Shown here one piece after another: positions 44,071-55,395 of a stretch of DNA of 64,000 nucleotides (positions within the stretch are counted from its first letter, which is position 1; every line of letters starts with the position of its first letter). The notes under the pieces are model-generated. The model saw only the letters and a program-made list of their open reading frames with translations. It searched no databases and was not told where the DNA came from. The position numbers and the translations under genes were made by a program. Source of the DNA: an uncultured Lachnospiraceae bacterium (GTDB taxonomy: Bacteria; Bacillota; Clostridia; Lachnospirales; Lachnospiraceae); the NCBI GenBank assembly GCA_944384105.1, contig CALWSC010000002.1, positions 1-64,000 of the forward strand, read 5' to 3'.

Positions 44071-46899
44071 TTACAAATATTTTTTCACATACTGTCCCGT
44101 GTAGGATACCGGATTCCCTGCCACTTCCTCAGGTGTGCCTTTTGCAATTACAGTGCCTCCGCGGTCGCCTCCCTCGGGTCCGATATCGATGATATAATCC
44201 GCGGTCTTAATCACATCCAGATTGTGCTCGATGACGACAACCGTATTTCCGCCGTCCGCAAGCCTCTTTAATATATCGATAAGCTTATGCACATCGGCAA
44301 AATGCAGTCCTGTGGTCGGCTCGTCCAGGATATAGATCGTCTTTCCCGTGCTCCTGCGGCTTAATTCCGTCGCGAGCTTGATCCTCTGCGCCTCACCGCC
44401 GGAGAGCGTCGTGGAAGGCTGCCCGAGCCGGATATAGGAGAGCCCGACATCGTATAATGTCTCAATCTTCCTGCGGATCGACGGCACGTGCTCAAAGAAT
44501 GTGAGCGCCTCCTCGACCGTCATATTGAGCACATCGTAGATGCTCTTTCCCTTATATTTTACTTCCAGCGTCTCACGGTTATACCGCTTTCCCTGGCAGA
44601 CCTCACACGGCACGTACACGTCCGGGAGAAAATGCATCTCAATCTTGATAATGCCGTCGCCGCTGCACGCTTCACAGCGTCCGCCCTTGACATTAAAGCT
44701 GAAGCGCCCTTTCTTATAGCCCCTCGCCTTCGCATCCGCAGTCGCAGCAAAAAGATCGCGGATCAGGTCAAATACACCTGTATACGTCGCCGGATTGGAA
44801 CGCGGCGTCCTGCCGATCGGGGACTGGTCGATGTCGATGACCTTGTCAAGCTGATGGATGCCGTCGATGCCCGCGTGCTTTCCGGGGATCACTCTCGCAT
44901 GATTTAACTCCTTAGAGAGATGCTTGTACAGAATCTCGTTTACAAGCGAACTCTTGCCGGAGCCGGAGACGCCTGTGACGCACGTCATGACGCCGAGCGG
45001 GAATGAGACGTCGATATTCTTTAAGTTATTTTCTGCCGCGCCGCGCACGGTCAGCCAGCCCGTCGGCTGCTTTCGCTCCTTCGGCACGGGGATCTTGATC
45101 TTACCGCTTAAGTATGCACCCGTTATGGAATTTTTATTCTTCATAAGCTGCTCTGCGGTACCGACTGCAACCACCTCGCCGCCGTGCTCTCCAGCGCCGG
45201 GTCCGATATCCACGATGCAGTCCGCTGCGCGCATCGTGTCCTCATCGTGCTCCACAACAATCAGGCTGTTTCCGAGATCGCGGAGGTGCATCAGAGTTGC
45301 AAGCAGCTTGTCATTATCCCTCTGATGCAGACCAATACTCGGCTCATCCAGAATATACGCCACTCCGACAAGGCCGGAACCGATTTGGGTAGCCAGGCGG
45401 ATACGCTGCGCCTCACCTCCTGAGAGCGTGCCGGTCGCGCGCGCAAGCGTCAGATAATCAAGTCCCACGTCCACGAGGAATCCCACACGTGCGCGGATCT
45501 CCTTTAAGATCTGTCCGCCGATAAGCTGCTGAGTCTCGGTCAGATCCAGTTTCTCAATAAACTTCTGCAGCTTTACGATTGAGAGCGCCGTCACCTCAGC
45601 GATATTCTTATCTCCCACCGTAACCCCCAGCGACGTGGCTTTTAAGCGCTGTCCATGGCATGCCGGACATGGAGTGATGCGCATGAAGGTCTCATACTCC
45701 TGCTTCATGGCGTCCGATCCGGTCTCGCGGTAGCGGCGCTCCACATTCTTTATAAGTCCTTCAAATGCGACATCGTAAACGCCCTCGCCCCGCTGACCTC
45801 TGTAATGCACCTTGACTTCCCTGCCGCCGGTGCCGTGAATCAGAATATCGTGAACCTCCTTCGGATAATCCTGAAACGGCGTGCTCAAAGAGAAGCCGTA
45901 TTCCTCTGCCAGCGCGTCCAGAATTGCCCGGGTAAAGCTGCCCTTCTCGCTGCACGACTGCCAGCCGAGCACCTGAATCGCACCTTCTTCAATCGAAAGC
46001 GTCTTATCCGGGATCATAAGCTCCTCGTCAAACTCCATACGGTAGCCGAGTCCAAAGCACTCCGGGCACGCGCCGAACGGATTGTTGAAAGAAAAGCTGC
46101 GCGGCTCGATCTCCTCCATGCTGATGCCGCAGTCCGGGCAGGAAAAGCTCTGGCTGAAGTTCATCGGCTCCCCGTCTATAACATCCACGACGAGCAGCCC
46201 GTCCGCCAGGTTAAGCACATTCTCAATGGAGTCCGTCAGACGCTTCTGAATACCGTCCTTTACCACGAGGCGGTCTACAACGATCTCAATATTGTGCTTG
46301 ACATTCTTATCAAGCGCAATCTCCTCCGTCAGCTCGTACATATTTCCATCCACGCGCACACGCACATAACCGCTCTTCTTCGCCTGGGCAAAGAGCTTCT
46401 CATGGCGTCCCTTCCTGCCGCGCACTACGGGTGCGAGCAGCTGGATTCTCGTGCGCTCCGGAAGCTTTAAGATCGCGTCCACCATCTGGTCTACGGTCTG
46501 TTTCGCAATCTCCCTGCCGCACTTCGGACAATGCGGGATTCCGATGCGGGCATACAGCAGGCGAAAATAGTCGTAAATCTCAGTGACTGTTCCGACTGTG
46601 GAACGGGGATTTCGGTTCGTGGACTTCTGGTCAATCGAAATTGCGGGTGAAAGCCCTTCAATGCTCTCCACATTCGGCTTCTCCATCTGCCCGAGGAACT
46701 GCCTGGCGTAGGACGAGAGACTCTCCATGTAGCGCCTCTGCCCCTCGGCATAAATCGTGTCAAACGCCAGAGAGCTCTTTCCCGATCCGCTTAAGCCTGT
46801 GAGTACGACAAATTCATTTCTCGGAATATCTACATCTATGTTCTTTAAATTATTCTCCGCCGCGCCGCGGATCTTGATATACTGTTTTTTTGCAGGCAT
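44071..46899 (-). CDS. uvrA: Excinuclease ABC subunit A
   Basis: 942 aa, full length. Two ABC ATPase modules: Walker [13 protein letters not shown] and [12 protein letters not shown], signatures TLSGGEAQR twice, zinc fingers (CPKCGR..., CPDC...CPEC and CEAC...CEVC). Damage recognition subunit of nucleotide excision repair. No uvrB alongside in this window; single gene. Confidence 0.97.
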   Translation of the reverse strand: MPAKKQYIKIRGAAENNLKNIDVDIPRNEFVVLTGLSGSGKSSLAFDTIYAEGQRRYMESLSSYARQFLGQMEKPNVESIEGLSPAISIDQKSTNRNPRSTVGTVTEIYDYFRLLYARIGIPHCPKCGREIAKQTVDQMVDAILKLPERTRIQLLAPVVRGRKGRHEKLFAQAKKSGYVRVRVDGNMYELTEEIALDKNVKHNIEIVVDRLVVKDGIQKRLTDSIENVLNLADGLLVVDVIDGEPMNFSQSFSCPDCGISMEEIEPRSFSFNNPFGACPECFGLGYRMEFDEELMIPDKTLSIEEGAIQVLGWQSCSEKGSFTRAILDALAEEYGFSLSTPFQDYPKEVHDILIHGTGGREVKVHYRGQRGEGVYDVAFEGLIKNVERRYRETGSDAMKQEYETFMRITPCPACHGQRLKATSLGVTVGDKNIAEVTALSIVKLQKFIEKLDLTETQQLIGGQILKEIRARVGFLVDVGLDYLTLARATGTLSGGEAQRIRLATQIGSGLVGVAYILDEPSIGLHQRDNDKLLATLMHLRDLGNSLIVVEHDEDTMRAADCIVDIGPGAGEHGGEVVAVGTAEQLMKNKNSITGAYLSGKIKIPVPKERKQPTGWLTVRGAAENNLKNIDVSFPLGVMTCVTGVSGSGKSSLVNEILYKHLSKELNHARVIPGKHAGIDGIHQLDKVIDIDQSPIGRTPRSNPATYTGVFDLIRDLFAATADAKARGYKKGRFSFNVKGGRCEACSGDGIIKIEMHFLPDVYVPCEVCQGKRYNRETLEVKYKGKSIYDVLNMTVEEALTFFEHVPSIRRKIETLYDVGLSYIRLGQPSTTLSGGEAQRIKLATELSRRSTGKTIYILDEPTTGLHFADVHKLIDILKRLADGGNTVVVIEHNLDVIKTADYIIDIGPEGGDRGGTVIAKGTPEEVAGNPVSYTGQYVKKYL

Positions 46900-46963
46900 A
46901 TTCTCTCCTTCTCTCTCTTATAGATAAGTAGCATCTTTAGCATACGGCAAACATATGTTCCTG

Positions 46964-48094
46964 TCAATACGAATCTAAGAGAAATTCCGCCATCACCGCA
47001 TTGCTCACGCTGACGCCCTCCTCTGTGAGAAAAACCGCATCCTCCGTCTCCGCCAAAAGTCCAAGGTCAATGTACTTCTCGAGCACCGGGGCGTAAATCT
47101 TGCGGATCGTTGTGCCGAATGTCTGCTCAAAACGATGCTTATCGACGCCGCGCATGAGCCGGAGCCCCAGAAACATTGTCTCCTCAATCTCATCCTTCTC
47201 CTCCAGATGCTCAATATTCCGGCGCAGACATCCGGGATTGGCACTGTTCCTGAGATATTCCCCCATGTCCGGCGTGTTTGTAAAGCGGGTGTTTCCGATC
47301 AGGGATGACGCGCCGAGCCCCAGACCGAGGTAGGAGGTACGGGTCCAGTAGCCGACATTATGGAGGCACTCCCTTCCCGGAAGGGCATAGTTCGAAATCT
47401 CATATCGTACAAAGCCGTACTCTTTAAGAATTTCACGCGTGCGGCTGTACATCATCCTCTCCGTTTCCTCATCCGGCAAGTCGAGTTCCATAGACGCAAA
47501 CGGCGTACCCTCCTCCACGATCAGGCTGTACGCAGAGATATGCTCAGGTTTAAGACCAGCAGCCCGCCGCAGCGTTGTCTCCCATGCTTTAAGGCTCTGG
47601 CCGGGCAGCCCGGACATCAGATCAATATTGATATTGTCAAAACCGCTCTCCCGCGCCAGCGCATAGCTCATAAGAAAATCCTCCCAGGTGTGGATTCTTC
47701 CGAGCATCCGCAGCTCCTCATTATAAGAGGATTGGCACCCGAAACTTATACGGTTGATACCGCTCTCCCGCCATACCCGCAGCTTCTCTTTGTCCACGGT
47801 TCCCGGATTTGCCTCCGTCGTGATCTCTGCATCCGCGGCAAATGTAAATTTCCTTCTCAGTGTCTCCAGAATCGCGGCTGTCCATTCCCCTGGCAATACC
47901 GACGGGGTGCCGCCTCCGAAAAACACCGTGGTAATCCTGATATCCCGATCGTCAGGCACCGCCTCGATTTCACGAATCAGCGCTTCCGTATACCGGCGCT
48001 TCGACGTATCATCCGCAGGTCCCGACAGAAAATCGCAGTATCTGCATTTCTGTATGCAGAACGGGATATGAATATACAGCTCCAGTTCCTTCAT
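46964..48094 (-). CDS. hemW: HemW (radical SAM, coproporphyrinogen oxidase-like)
   Basis: 376 aa from ATG 48094 (AGGAGG five bases upstream). Radical SAM motif CIQKCRYC within IHIPFCIQKCRYCDF, FFGGGTPS and GLPGQS follow, with a HemN_C domain near the end. HemW differs from true HemN in lacking the oxidase N-terminal features; it is a heme-binding chaperone rather than a biosynthetic enzyme. Follows lepA after a terminator-like hairpin. Confidence 0.92.
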   Translation of the reverse strand: MKELELYIHIPFCIQKCRYCDFLSGPADDTSKRRYTEALIREIEAVPDDRDIRITTVFFGGGTPSVLPGEWTAAILETLRRKFTFAADAEITTEANPGTVDKEKLRVWRESGINRISFGCQSSYNEELRMLGRIHTWEDFLMSYALARESGFDNINIDLMSGLPGQSLKAWETTLRRAAGLKPEHISAYSLIVEEGTPFASMELDLPDEETERMMYSRTREILKEYGFVRYEISNYALPGRECLHNVGYWTRTSYLGLGLGASSLIGNTRFTNTPDMGEYLRNSANPGCLRRNIEHLEEKDEIEETMFLGLRLMRGVDKHRFEQTFGTTIRKIYAPVLEKYIDLGLLAETEDAVFLTEEGVSVSNAVMAEFLLDSY

Positions 48095-48120
48095 CTTTTC
48101 CTCCTTGCATTGCGGCAAAA

Positions 48121-48142
48121 GGGACCGCCTGACGGCAGTCCC
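48121..48142 (-). terminator. Hairpin between lepA and hemW, possible partial terminator
   Basis: On the minus strand GGGAC (48142-48138) with an inner GCC/GGC pairs with GTCCC (48125-48121), followed by TTTTG. It would lower hemW readthrough from lepA. Confidence 0.6.
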
Positions 48143-48150
48143 CCATAATT

Positions 48151-49965
48151 TTATTTATCGTCAAGCTTTAACACGCTCATAAATGCCTTCTGTGGAATCT
48201 CCACATTCCCCACCTGCCGCATGCGCTTCTTTCCTTCCTTTTGCTTCTCGAGCAGCTTCTTCTTTCGGCTGATGTCTCCGCCGTAGCACTTTGCAAGCAC
48301 GTCCTTTCTCATCGCACGTACGGTCTCTCGGGCTATAATCTTGCTGCCGACCGCCGCCTGAATCGGGATCTCAAAAAGCTGGCGCGGAATTTCTTCCTTT
48401 AATTTCTCGCACATCTTTCTGCCGCGCTCGTAGGCCGAGCCTGCAAACACGATAAACGACAGCGCATCCACTTCCTCCTTATTTACAAGAATGTCAAGTT
48501 TCACGAGATCGCTTCTCTCATAGCCAAGCATTTCGTAGTCAAAAGACGCGTAGCCGCGGGAGCGGGATTTGAGTGCGTCGAAGAAATCGTAAATAATCTC
48601 ATTGAGCGGCAGATGGTATTTCAGAAGCGCCCGGGTCGTCTCCATGTACTCCATCCCCTGATACTGTCCGCGCCGCTCCTGGCACAGATCCATGATCTGT
48701 CCGATAAATTCCGTCGTCACCATAATCTCAGCTTTCACCATCGGCTCTTCCATATAGTCGATCTCTGACGGATCGGGCAGATTCGTCGGGTTTGTCAAAT
48801 CAATAACCTCTCCGTTCGTCTTGTGTACCTTGTAAATAACGCTCGGAGCTGTCGTAATAAGGTCAAGCCCGTACTCTCTCTCCAGGCGCTCCTGGATAAT
48901 CTCCAGATGCAGCAGTCCCAAAAATCCGCAGCGGAATCCGAATCCAAGCGCCACAGACGTCTCGGGCTCATAGAACAGAGATGCATCATTTAACTGCAGC
49001 TTCTCAAGCGCATCTCGCAGATCCTGATACTTTGCTCCGTCCGCCGGATACAGACCGCAGTACACCATCGGATTTACCTTTTTGTAGCCTGGCAGCGGCT
49101 CGTCGCACGGGTTGTCTGCATCTGTGATCGTATCACCCACGCGCGTGTCGGATATCGTCTTGATACTGGCTGTGATATAGCCTACCATACCGGCGGAGAG
49201 CTCATCGCACGGAATGAACTGTCCTGCACCGAAATATCCGACCTCTACAACCTCTTCCACAGCTCCCGTCGCCATCATCTTAATGCGCGTGCCCTTCTTC
49301 ACGGTTCCCTCCCGCAGGCGGCAGAAGACGATAACGCCCTTATACGCATCGTAGATCGAGTCAAAAATCAGTGCTTTTAAAGGAGCATCCGGATCACCCA
49401 CAGGTGCCGGGATACGCTCCACGATCTGTTCCAATACCTGGTCTACATTCAATCCCGTCTTTGCGGAAATCTGCGGAGCATCCTGCGCTTCTATGCCGAT
49501 GACATCCTCGATTTCACTGATCACGCGCTCCGGCTCTGCGCTCGGCAGATCGATCTTATTGATAACCGGCAGCACGTCCAGATCGTGATCGAGCGCCAGA
49601 TAGACGTTTGCCAGCGTCTGCGCCTCGATGCCCTGCGCGGCGTCCACAACGAGAATCGCGCCGTCGCATGCTGCAAGGCTGCGGGAAACCTCATAGTTAA
49701 AGTCTACGTGCCCCGGGGTATCAATCAGGTTGAAAATATACTCCTCCCCGTCCTTTGCCCTGTAGACGGTGCGCACCGCCTGCGCCTTGATTGTGATGCC
49801 TCTCTCCCTCTCAAGATCCATATTATCAAGCACCTGCGCCTGCATCTCTCGCTCCGTCAGAAGCCCTGTCTGCTGAATAATGCGGTCGGCCAGCGTCGAT
49901 TTCCCATGATCAATATGTGCAATGATACAAAAATTTCTGATATTCTTCTGATTTATTGTAGCCAA
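48151..49965 (-). CDS. lepA: Elongation factor 4 (LepA)
   Basis: 604 aa from TTG 49965; GGAG lies six bases upstream and the next residues [22 protein letters not shown] match the usual LepA N-terminus. The open frame to 50037 would add an unrelated basic stretch. GTPase motifs [17 protein letters not shown] and NKIDLP; C-terminal LepA-specific domain. Back-translocating GTPase that helps ribosomes in stress. Downstream of spoIIP, upstream of hemW. Confidence 0.96.
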   Translation of the reverse strand: MATINQKNIRNFCIIAHIDHGKSTLADRIIQQTGLLTEREMQAQVLDNMDLERERGITIKAQAVRTVYRAKDGEEYIFNLIDTPGHVDFNYEVSRSLAACDGAILVVDAAQGIEAQTLANVYLALDHDLDVLPVINKIDLPSAEPERVISEIEDVIGIEAQDAPQISAKTGLNVDQVLEQIVERIPAPVGDPDAPLKALIFDSIYDAYKGVIVFCRLREGTVKKGTRIKMMATGAVEEVVEVGYFGAGQFIPCDELSAGMVGYITASIKTISDTRVGDTITDADNPCDEPLPGYKKVNPMVYCGLYPADGAKYQDLRDALEKLQLNDASLFYEPETSVALGFGFRCGFLGLLHLEIIQERLEREYGLDLITTAPSVIYKVHKTNGEVIDLTNPTNLPDPSEIDYMEEPMVKAEIMVTTEFIGQIMDLCQERRGQYQGMEYMETTRALLKYHLPLNEIIYDFFDALKSRSRGYASFDYEMLGYERSDLVKLDILVNKEEVDALSFIVFAGSAYERGRKMCEKLKEEIPRQLFEIPIQAAVGSKIIARETVRAMRKDVLAKCYGGDISRKKKLLEKQKEGKKRMRQVGNVEIPQKAFMSVLKLDDK

Positions 49966-50071
49966 ATCGTTCTCCTTCCTCCTGCGTTTTTTATGAATGC
50001 TCCGCTTTCTTGCGCGGAAAACCTGTGATTTACTCAAATATTGGTATTATACCATACATGACCTCATTTTG

Positions 50072-51352
50072 TCATTCCTTATTTTGATTTGAGCTTCCCG
50101 ACAGTACCCTGTGCAGGATGTCTGCGAACGGCTCCATTGCATTTTTTGCCTCCTCGAACGTATTTGTCTGTGCACCTACCTCCAGAAGAATGGATCTTGG
50201 CCTGACATGAAGATTATATCGGTAGCCCTTCAGATAAATACAGCGCGTAAAATCCGGATAATACTGTTTTGCCTGATAGGCGAGCTGAAAAGAGAAAGCG
50301 AGATTATCCTGTATATACGGATTCGGCAGGTAGTCAAGCTCTCCGCTGTCTGCCGTGCGGCTCAAGCCGTTGAACAGCATGACGCGCGCCGTCGGCTTCC
50401 CGTTGATGTCCGTGACGAGATGCGTGCCCTCCGGTACTCCGTCGCGGTGCAGATCAATCACCACCTCAATCGAGGGGTTTTCCGCGACCATCCGTTCCAC
50501 AGGTCCCTGCGCGTAATTATATGCCAGACTTCTGTCCAGCTTTCCATCCACCAGGTCGAAGGTGTCCGTCATATGTATGACCTGATAGCCGTACTGCTCC
50601 TGCAGAAGCTCTGTCAGATAATCCCCGACCGCAACTACGCTCGTCGACACATCTCCTTCCTCTGAGTCCGCAAAGCCCTCCTGGGAGTGCGTATGGTAGA
50701 TTAAAATCTGCGGCTTGTCTTTTTCCACGGTCAGCGTCATATCCTTCTCCAGAAATGCAGACGCATTGATCTCATTTTCGTCCGTGTAAGTGTTCGGATC
50801 TACAACAAAGAAATTGCTGAGCACGTAATTATAATCCGCGAGCGCTTCCGGCGACAGATCTATCTGGGGATGCGGAACTGCTGCTGTCTGTGCGGCAGTC
50901 TCCTCCTCAGGCGATGTATCCGCCTGCTGCTCTGTCTGCTGCTTGGCGCGCTCATTTTCCTCATTGATTGCCTGCTGCTGGTTCTCTCCGAGCAGCCGCT
51001 CTGCTGCCTGCTCATTCGCCTCGATCAGCGCATGGCACGTATTCTCATCCTCCACAACACGCGCCCTGGCGCTCTGCTGCTTCCAGTAGCCGTAGAACGG
51101 GATCTGGTTTTTCGCAGCCTCATATACTCTCTGCAGGAAATTTTCCGTCGTTTTTACATCGCTTTCTTCATATTGAAAGAGGGGCAGATATCCTGCTGCC
51201 GCCTCTTCTCCCAGCTCGCTGTAAGCATTCCCCGCAAGCACCATGCCCCACTGGTAGCCGTCCTTCTGAAGCAGCGAAATACTCCGCCCCGCAAGCACAA
51301 TGCCCATACCGCCCAGCACGCCTATGATTACTCTCTGAATTTTCTTTTCCAC
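50072..51352 (-). CDS. spoIIP: Stage II sporulation protein P (SpoIIP)
   Basis: 426 aa. N-terminal signal anchor (about 7-26), a Glu/Gln/Ala-rich spacer (about 110-155), then the SpoIIP hydrolase domain with ILIYHTHSQEGF, VIDLHRDG and RSILLEVGAQTNT, holding zinc ligands His and Glu. Amidase/endopeptidase that thins septal peptidoglycan during engulfment with SpoIID and SpoIIM. In the line gpr-spoIIP-lepA. Marks the organism as a spore former. Confidence 0.95.
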   Translation of the reverse strand: MEKKIQRVIIGVLGGMGIVLAGRSISLLQKDGYQWGMVLAGNAYSELGEEAAAGYLPLFQYEESDVKTTENFLQRVYEAAKNQIPFYGYWKQQSARARVVEDENTCHALIEANEQAAERLLGENQQQAINEENERAKQQTEQQADTSPEEETAAQTAAVPHPQIDLSPEALADYNYVLSNFFVVDPNTYTDENEINASAFLEKDMTLTVEKDKPQILIYHTHSQEGFADSEEGDVSTSVVAVGDYLTELLQEQYGYQVIHMTDTFDLVDGKLDRSLAYNYAQGPVERMVAENPSIEVVIDLHRDGVPEGTHLVTDINGKPTARVMLFNGLSRTADSGELDYLPNPYIQDNLAFSFQLAYQAKQYYPDFTRCIYLKGYRYNLHVRPRSILLEVGAQTNTFEEAKNAMEPFADILHRVLSGSSNQNKE

Positions 51353-51393
51353 GCTCTCACCTCTTACCCTAGCGTATGAAGGGATGGGACGGG

Positions 51394-52311
51394 TTATGCC
51401 TGCTGACAGTGGTCAAACGCGAGATTGAGTCCCTCTGACACCGTAAAGCTCAGTCTCCTTATTGTCTCGTCAATGTCCTTTGGCGTCACGAACATGCTGC
51501 TCAGAGACGGCGTAATAAGCTCGCTTAAAAACTCCTCGATCTCCGCTTCCTCGAGCGTCTCCAGCAGATGAGCCATCGCGTCGTGCACGATCGTCGCCGC
51601 GTCCACCACAGTCGGAATCCCGATGCCTATCACCGGCACGCCGAGTGATTTCTCATTCAGACCGCATCGGTGGTTGCCGACCCCGGAGCCGGGATTAATA
51701 CCCGTATCGGTGATCTGTATCGTACAGTTAAGCCTCTTCGTACTCCTCGCCGCCAGCGCGTCTATAACAATCACAACGTCGGGTTTCGTCTCCCGAATGA
51801 CGCCCTGCAGTATCTCCACTGTTTCCATCCCTGTCTGCGCCATAACGCCCGGAATGATGCTGCTCACCTGATGCGCATGCTCCCGCCCCGTACCTGCGAC
51901 GCCGTATTCCCGGATAATATGTCGGGTGATGCGCAGGTTCTGTACAGCGCGCGGTCCGAGTGCATCCGGCGTGATCTGCAGGTTTCCAAGTCCCGCCACC
52001 AGCACCGATTTCTCATGCTCCAGCCCGGCAAGGCGGCGGATGTGCTCTGCGATCTTCTCCGAGATCTCCCTGTGATATCCCTCATCAGGCACCGTCATAT
52101 CCGGAGCTTCCAGCGTAATATATGTCCCCACCGGCTTTTCCATCATCCGCGCACCGTGCTCTGTCTCAATTTTTACGACTGTGGTTCTCAGGTCACGCTT
52201 CTCATCGTAATCCTCGCGGATAATCACACCGCTTATCTCCACATTGTCCTTTTCAAACTTCTCTTTGCTCTCCACCGCGAGATCTGTTCTTACTCTGTAA
52301 TTTCCCAGCAT
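51394..52311 (-). CDS. gpr: Germination protease Gpr
   Basis: 305 aa. The N-terminus places the conserved RTDLAVESKE at residue 8, leaving a short propeptide of about seven residues. GLGNLQITPDALGP, RITRHI, VVIVIDALAARS and TDTGINPGSGVGN are typical; the Asp residues are thought to form its acidic active site. Degrades small acid-soluble spore proteins at germination. Shorter than the Bacillus enzyme (about 370), as usual in Clostridia. Confidence 0.95.
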   Translation of the reverse strand: MLGNYRVRTDLAVESKEKFEKDNVEISGVIIREDYDEKRDLRTTVVKIETEHGARMMEKPVGTYITLEAPDMTVPDEGYHREISEKIAEHIRRLAGLEHEKSVLVAGLGNLQITPDALGPRAVQNLRITRHIIREYGVAGTGREHAHQVSSIIPGVMAQTGMETVEILQGVIRETKPDVVIVIDALAARSTKRLNCTIQITDTGINPGSGVGNHRCGLNEKSLGVPVIGIGIPTVVDAATIVHDAMAHLLETLEEAEIEEFLSELITPSLSSMFVTPKDIDETIRRLSFTVSEGLNLAFDHCQQA

Positions 52312-52442
52312 ACCGTTCTCCTTTTCCTCTTGTTATTTCCCCTTATTTTTGAATCCTGAATCACTTTCCCGCGATCTGCGAAGTCCATGCGCAGATCCGG
52401 CTGAACTGTTACTATTTTTTACAATTTTCCCTGAAATATGTA

Positions 52443-52471
52443 TTGACAAACGCCCGGGAATGTCCTAAAAT
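52443..52471 (+). promoter_or_regulatory. Strong promoter of rpsT
   Basis: TTGACA (52443-52448), 17-base spacer, TAAAAT (52466-52471): near consensus. Start expected around 52478. Upstream, a perfect inverted repeat GATCTGCG-N9-CGCAGATC (52373-52397) lies in the interval shared with gpr. Confidence 0.8.
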
Positions 52472-52489
52472 GAATGAGCATGTTTAAAG

Positions 52490-52519
52490 ACATAAAAACG
52501 TCCGTGTCAGTTTTTATGT
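52490..52519 (+). promoter_or_regulatory. Hairpin in the rpsT leader
   Basis: 10-bp perfect stem (52490-52499 with 52510-52519), ten-base loop, about 12 bases after the expected transcript start and 52 bases before the start codon. Possible autoregulatory or stabilising element; no T run follows. Confidence 0.5.
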
Positions 52520-52570
52520 ATCACCCTATAGAACACAAAACAATGAAAAAGAATATTGGAGGTGTGCAGT

Positions 52571-52834
52571 TTGGCTAATATTAAATCTGCAAAAAAGAGA
52601 ATCCTTGTAAACAGAACAAAGGCTGCTAGAAATAAATCTATCCGTTCCGCTGTTAAGACAGCTATGAAGAAAGTGGATGCAGCAGTGGCAGCAAACGATA
52701 AGGCAGCGGCTACAGAGGCTTTAAGCAATGCAATCGCTACCATCAATAAGGCAGCTTCTAAGGGCGTTTACCATAAGAACAACGCAGCTAGAAAAGTGTC
52801 CCGTTTGAGCAAAGCTGTAAACTCAATCGCATAA
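52571..52834 (+). CDS. rpsT: Ribosomal protein S20
   Basis: 87 aa from TTG 52571, GGAGG eight bases upstream; the next residues ANIKSAKKRI are the standard S20 N-terminus. Very basic and helical, length as usual. Binds 16S rRNA in the small subunit. A TTG start for S20 is often used for low initiation and autogenous control. Divergent from gpr. Confidence 0.96.
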   Translation: MANIKSAKKRILVNRTKAARNKSIRSAVKTAMKKVDAAVAANDKAAATEALSNAIATINKAASKGVYHKNNAARKVSRLSKAVNSIA

Positions 52835-52852
52835 ACTATTTTAAAGATTTTT

Positions 52853-52885
52853 AAGGCAACCATCCCGTCAGTGGTTGCCTTTTTT
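52853..52885 (+). terminator. Terminator of rpsT
   Basis: AAGGCAACCA (52853-52862) pairs with TGGTTGCCTT (52872-52881), followed by TTTT. Confidence 0.9.
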
Positions 52886-52959
52886 ACATTCTCCTCTTTT
52901 CATCCTCCTCTCAATAGAGTAAAATGAAAGAGTAAATTTACAGAAAAAGGAATACGCAT

Positions 52960-55338
52960 ATGAATCAGAAAGCATGCAACACACTGGAATATTATAAAAT
53001 CATTGACCAGCTCACCGGGCACGCGAGTTCGCCGCTCGGGCAGGAGCGGTGCAGAAAGCTGATGCCTTCTTCCAATCTGCGTGAGATTGAGCGGATGCAG
53101 CAGCAGACGCACGATGCGCTGACGCGGCTGTTCCGCAAGGGAAATATCTCATTCGGCGGAGCAAAGGATATCCGCGGTACGCTAAAACGCCTTGAGATCG
53201 GAAGCATCCTGGGTACCGAGGAGCTTTTGCAGATTTGCGGGCTTCTCGAAAACTGCGCCCGCGTCAAGTCCTACGGCAGAAGAGACAACGCCGACGAGCA
53301 GCCTGACTCACTTGACGAGCTCTTCGATGCGCTGGAACCGCTGACCCCGCTGACTATGCGCATTCGTGCGTGCATTATCTCCGAGGAGGAGATCAGCGAC
53401 GATGCAAGCCCGGGATTAAAGCAGATTCGCCGTGCGATGAAGAATACCGGAGAGCGCATTCACAGCCAGTTAAATTCTCTCGTTAACGGTTCCCTGCGCT
53501 CATATCTGCAGGACGCTGTCGTGACAATGAGAAACGGGCGCTACTGCATTCCCGTCAAATCGGAATACCGCGGACAGGTACCCGGCATGATTCACGATCA
53601 GTCTTCCACAGGCTCCACAATCTTCGTGGAACCCATGGCTATCGTAAAGCTGAACAACGAGATCCGTGAACTCGAGTTAAAGGAAGAAAAGGAGATCGAG
53701 ATTATTCTCTCCAACTTAAGCGAGGAGGCGGCGCAGTACCGTGAAAATATCCGCTATGATCTGGAAACCATGGTGGATCTTGACTTTATCTTTGCCCGCG
53801 GATTTCTTGCGATGGAGCAGAATGCAAATCAGCCTGTTTTCAACACCGAGGGCTATATCAACATCCGTAAGGGACGTCATCCGCTTATCGATAAGAAGAA
53901 AGTTGTACCGATCGATATTACGCTCGGCAAAGATTTTGATCTGCTCGTAGTCACAGGACCCAACACCGGAGGCAAGACCGTATCCTTAAAGACCGTCGGA
54001 CTTCTGACGCTTATGGGTCAGGCAGGGCTTCATATCCCGGCGCTCGACCGCTCCTCTCTCACCGTATTCGACGAAGTATACGCAGATATCGGAGATGAAC
54101 AAAGCATCGAGCAGTCCTTAAGTACCTTCTCCTCCCACATGACGAATGTAGTATCCTTCCTGGAGAAAGCAGATAAGCACTCTCTTGTTCTCTTCGACGA
54201 GCTCGGTGCGGGCACTGACCCGACAGAGGGAGCTGCGCTTGCAATCGCCATCCTTTCCGACCTGCACGGGCGCGGGGTACGCACAATGGCAACGACCCAT
54301 TACAGCGAACTGAAGATCTACGCACTATCAACTCCCGGTGTGGAAAATGCCTGCTGCGAATTTGACGTGGAGACGCTGCGCCCGACTTACCGCCTGTTAA
54401 TCGGTGTACCCGGAAAGAGCAATGCGTTCGCGATTTCCAGCAAGCTGGGGCTGCCGGACTACATCATCAATGAGGCAAGAAAGCAAATCTCCGAGCAGGA
54501 TGAATCCTTCGAGGACGTGATCTCCAGTCTTGAGGAGAACCGCGTGCTGCTCGAACGCGAGCGCGAGGAAGTTGAGAAATACAAGGCCGAGATCAGCCAG
54601 CTAAAAGAAAAACTCTCCGCAAAGCAGGAAAAGCTGGACCAGCAGCGCGAGAAACTGCTGCAGGAGGCAAATCAGGAGGCACACGCGATCCTTCGCGAGG
54701 CAAAGGAGTACGCCGACCAGACGATGAAGAATTTCCACAAATTCGGAAAAACAAATATCTCCGTCTCCGAGATGGAAAAAGAACGCGCAAAGCTGCGTGA
54801 AAAAATGACAAAAGCCGAGAAGAACATGGCTGCAAGGAAGACCGCTGTTCCGTCAAAGACCCTAAAGCCCTCCGATCTTCACATCGGCGATGCAGTCCGG
54901 GTTCTGAGCCTGAATCTGAAGGGTACAGTCAGCACAATGCCGGATTCCAAGGGATTTTTATTTGCTCAGCTCGGCATCATGCGGACGAAGGTTCACATCT
55001 CCGATCTGCAGCTTCTGGACGAACCTGTGATTACCTCCTCAAAATTCCAGAAGACGGGAACCGGAAAGCTCAAGATGAACAAGTCTGCATCCATTTCCAC
55101 CGAGATCAATCTTCTCGGTCAGACCGTGGACGAGGCGCTCGCCTCTCTGGACAAGTATCTCGACGACGCTTACCTGGCCCATCTGCCCAGCGTGCGCGTG
55201 GTTCACGGCAAAGGCACTGGGGCGCTGCGAAAAGCAGTGCACAGCTATCTGAGACGGCTGAAATACGTGGATTCCTTCCGTCTCGGTGAATTCGGCGAGG
55301 GAGACGCCGGTGTAACTATCGTAACGTTCAAGAAATAA
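52960..55338 (+). CDS. mutS2: MutS2 (DNA-binding ATPase with Smr domain)
   Basis: 792 aa, full length. Lacks the mismatch-recognition domain of MutS; core and clamp (1-300), ATPase with Walker A GPNTGGKT, Walker B LVLFDELGAGTDP, coiled coil (about 515-600), KOW-like segment and C-terminal Smr domain with VRVVHGKGTGALR. Suppresses recombination and, in recent work on Firmicutes, splits collided ribosomes. Followed 57 bases later by a two-component pair. Confidence 0.95.
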   Translation: MNQKACNTLEYYKIIDQLTGHASSPLGQERCRKLMPSSNLREIERMQQQTHDALTRLFRKGNISFGGAKDIRGTLKRLEIGSILGTEELLQICGLLENCARVKSYGRRDNADEQPDSLDELFDALEPLTPLTMRIRACIISEEEISDDASPGLKQIRRAMKNTGERIHSQLNSLVNGSLRSYLQDAVVTMRNGRYCIPVKSEYRGQVPGMIHDQSSTGSTIFVEPMAIVKLNNEIRELELKEEKEIEIILSNLSEEAAQYRENIRYDLETMVDLDFIFARGFLAMEQNANQPVFNTEGYINIRKGRHPLIDKKKVVPIDITLGKDFDLLVVTGPNTGGKTVSLKTVGLLTLMGQAGLHIPALDRSSLTVFDEVYADIGDEQSIEQSLSTFSSHMTNVVSFLEKADKHSLVLFDELGAGTDPTEGAALAIAILSDLHGRGVRTMATTHYSELKIYALSTPGVENACCEFDVETLRPTYRLLIGVPGKSNAFAISSKLGLPDYIINEARKQISEQDESFEDVISSLEENRVLLEREREEVEKYKAEISQLKEKLSAKQEKLDQQREKLLQEANQEAHAILREAKEYADQTMKNFHKFGKTNISVSEMEKERAKLREKMTKAEKNMAARKTAVPSKTLKPSDLHIGDAVRVLSLNLKGTVSTMPDSKGFLFAQLGIMRTKVHISDLQLLDEPVITSSKFQKTGTGKLKMNKSASISTEINLLGQTVDEALASLDKYLDDAYLAHLPSVRVVHGKGTGALRKAVHSYLRRLKYVDSFRLGEFGEGDAGVTIVTFKK

Positions 55339-55395
55339 TGCAGGGCACTCCCGCAGCCCGCGCAGGGCGGCGGGAGCCTGATAAGGAGATTCGAT

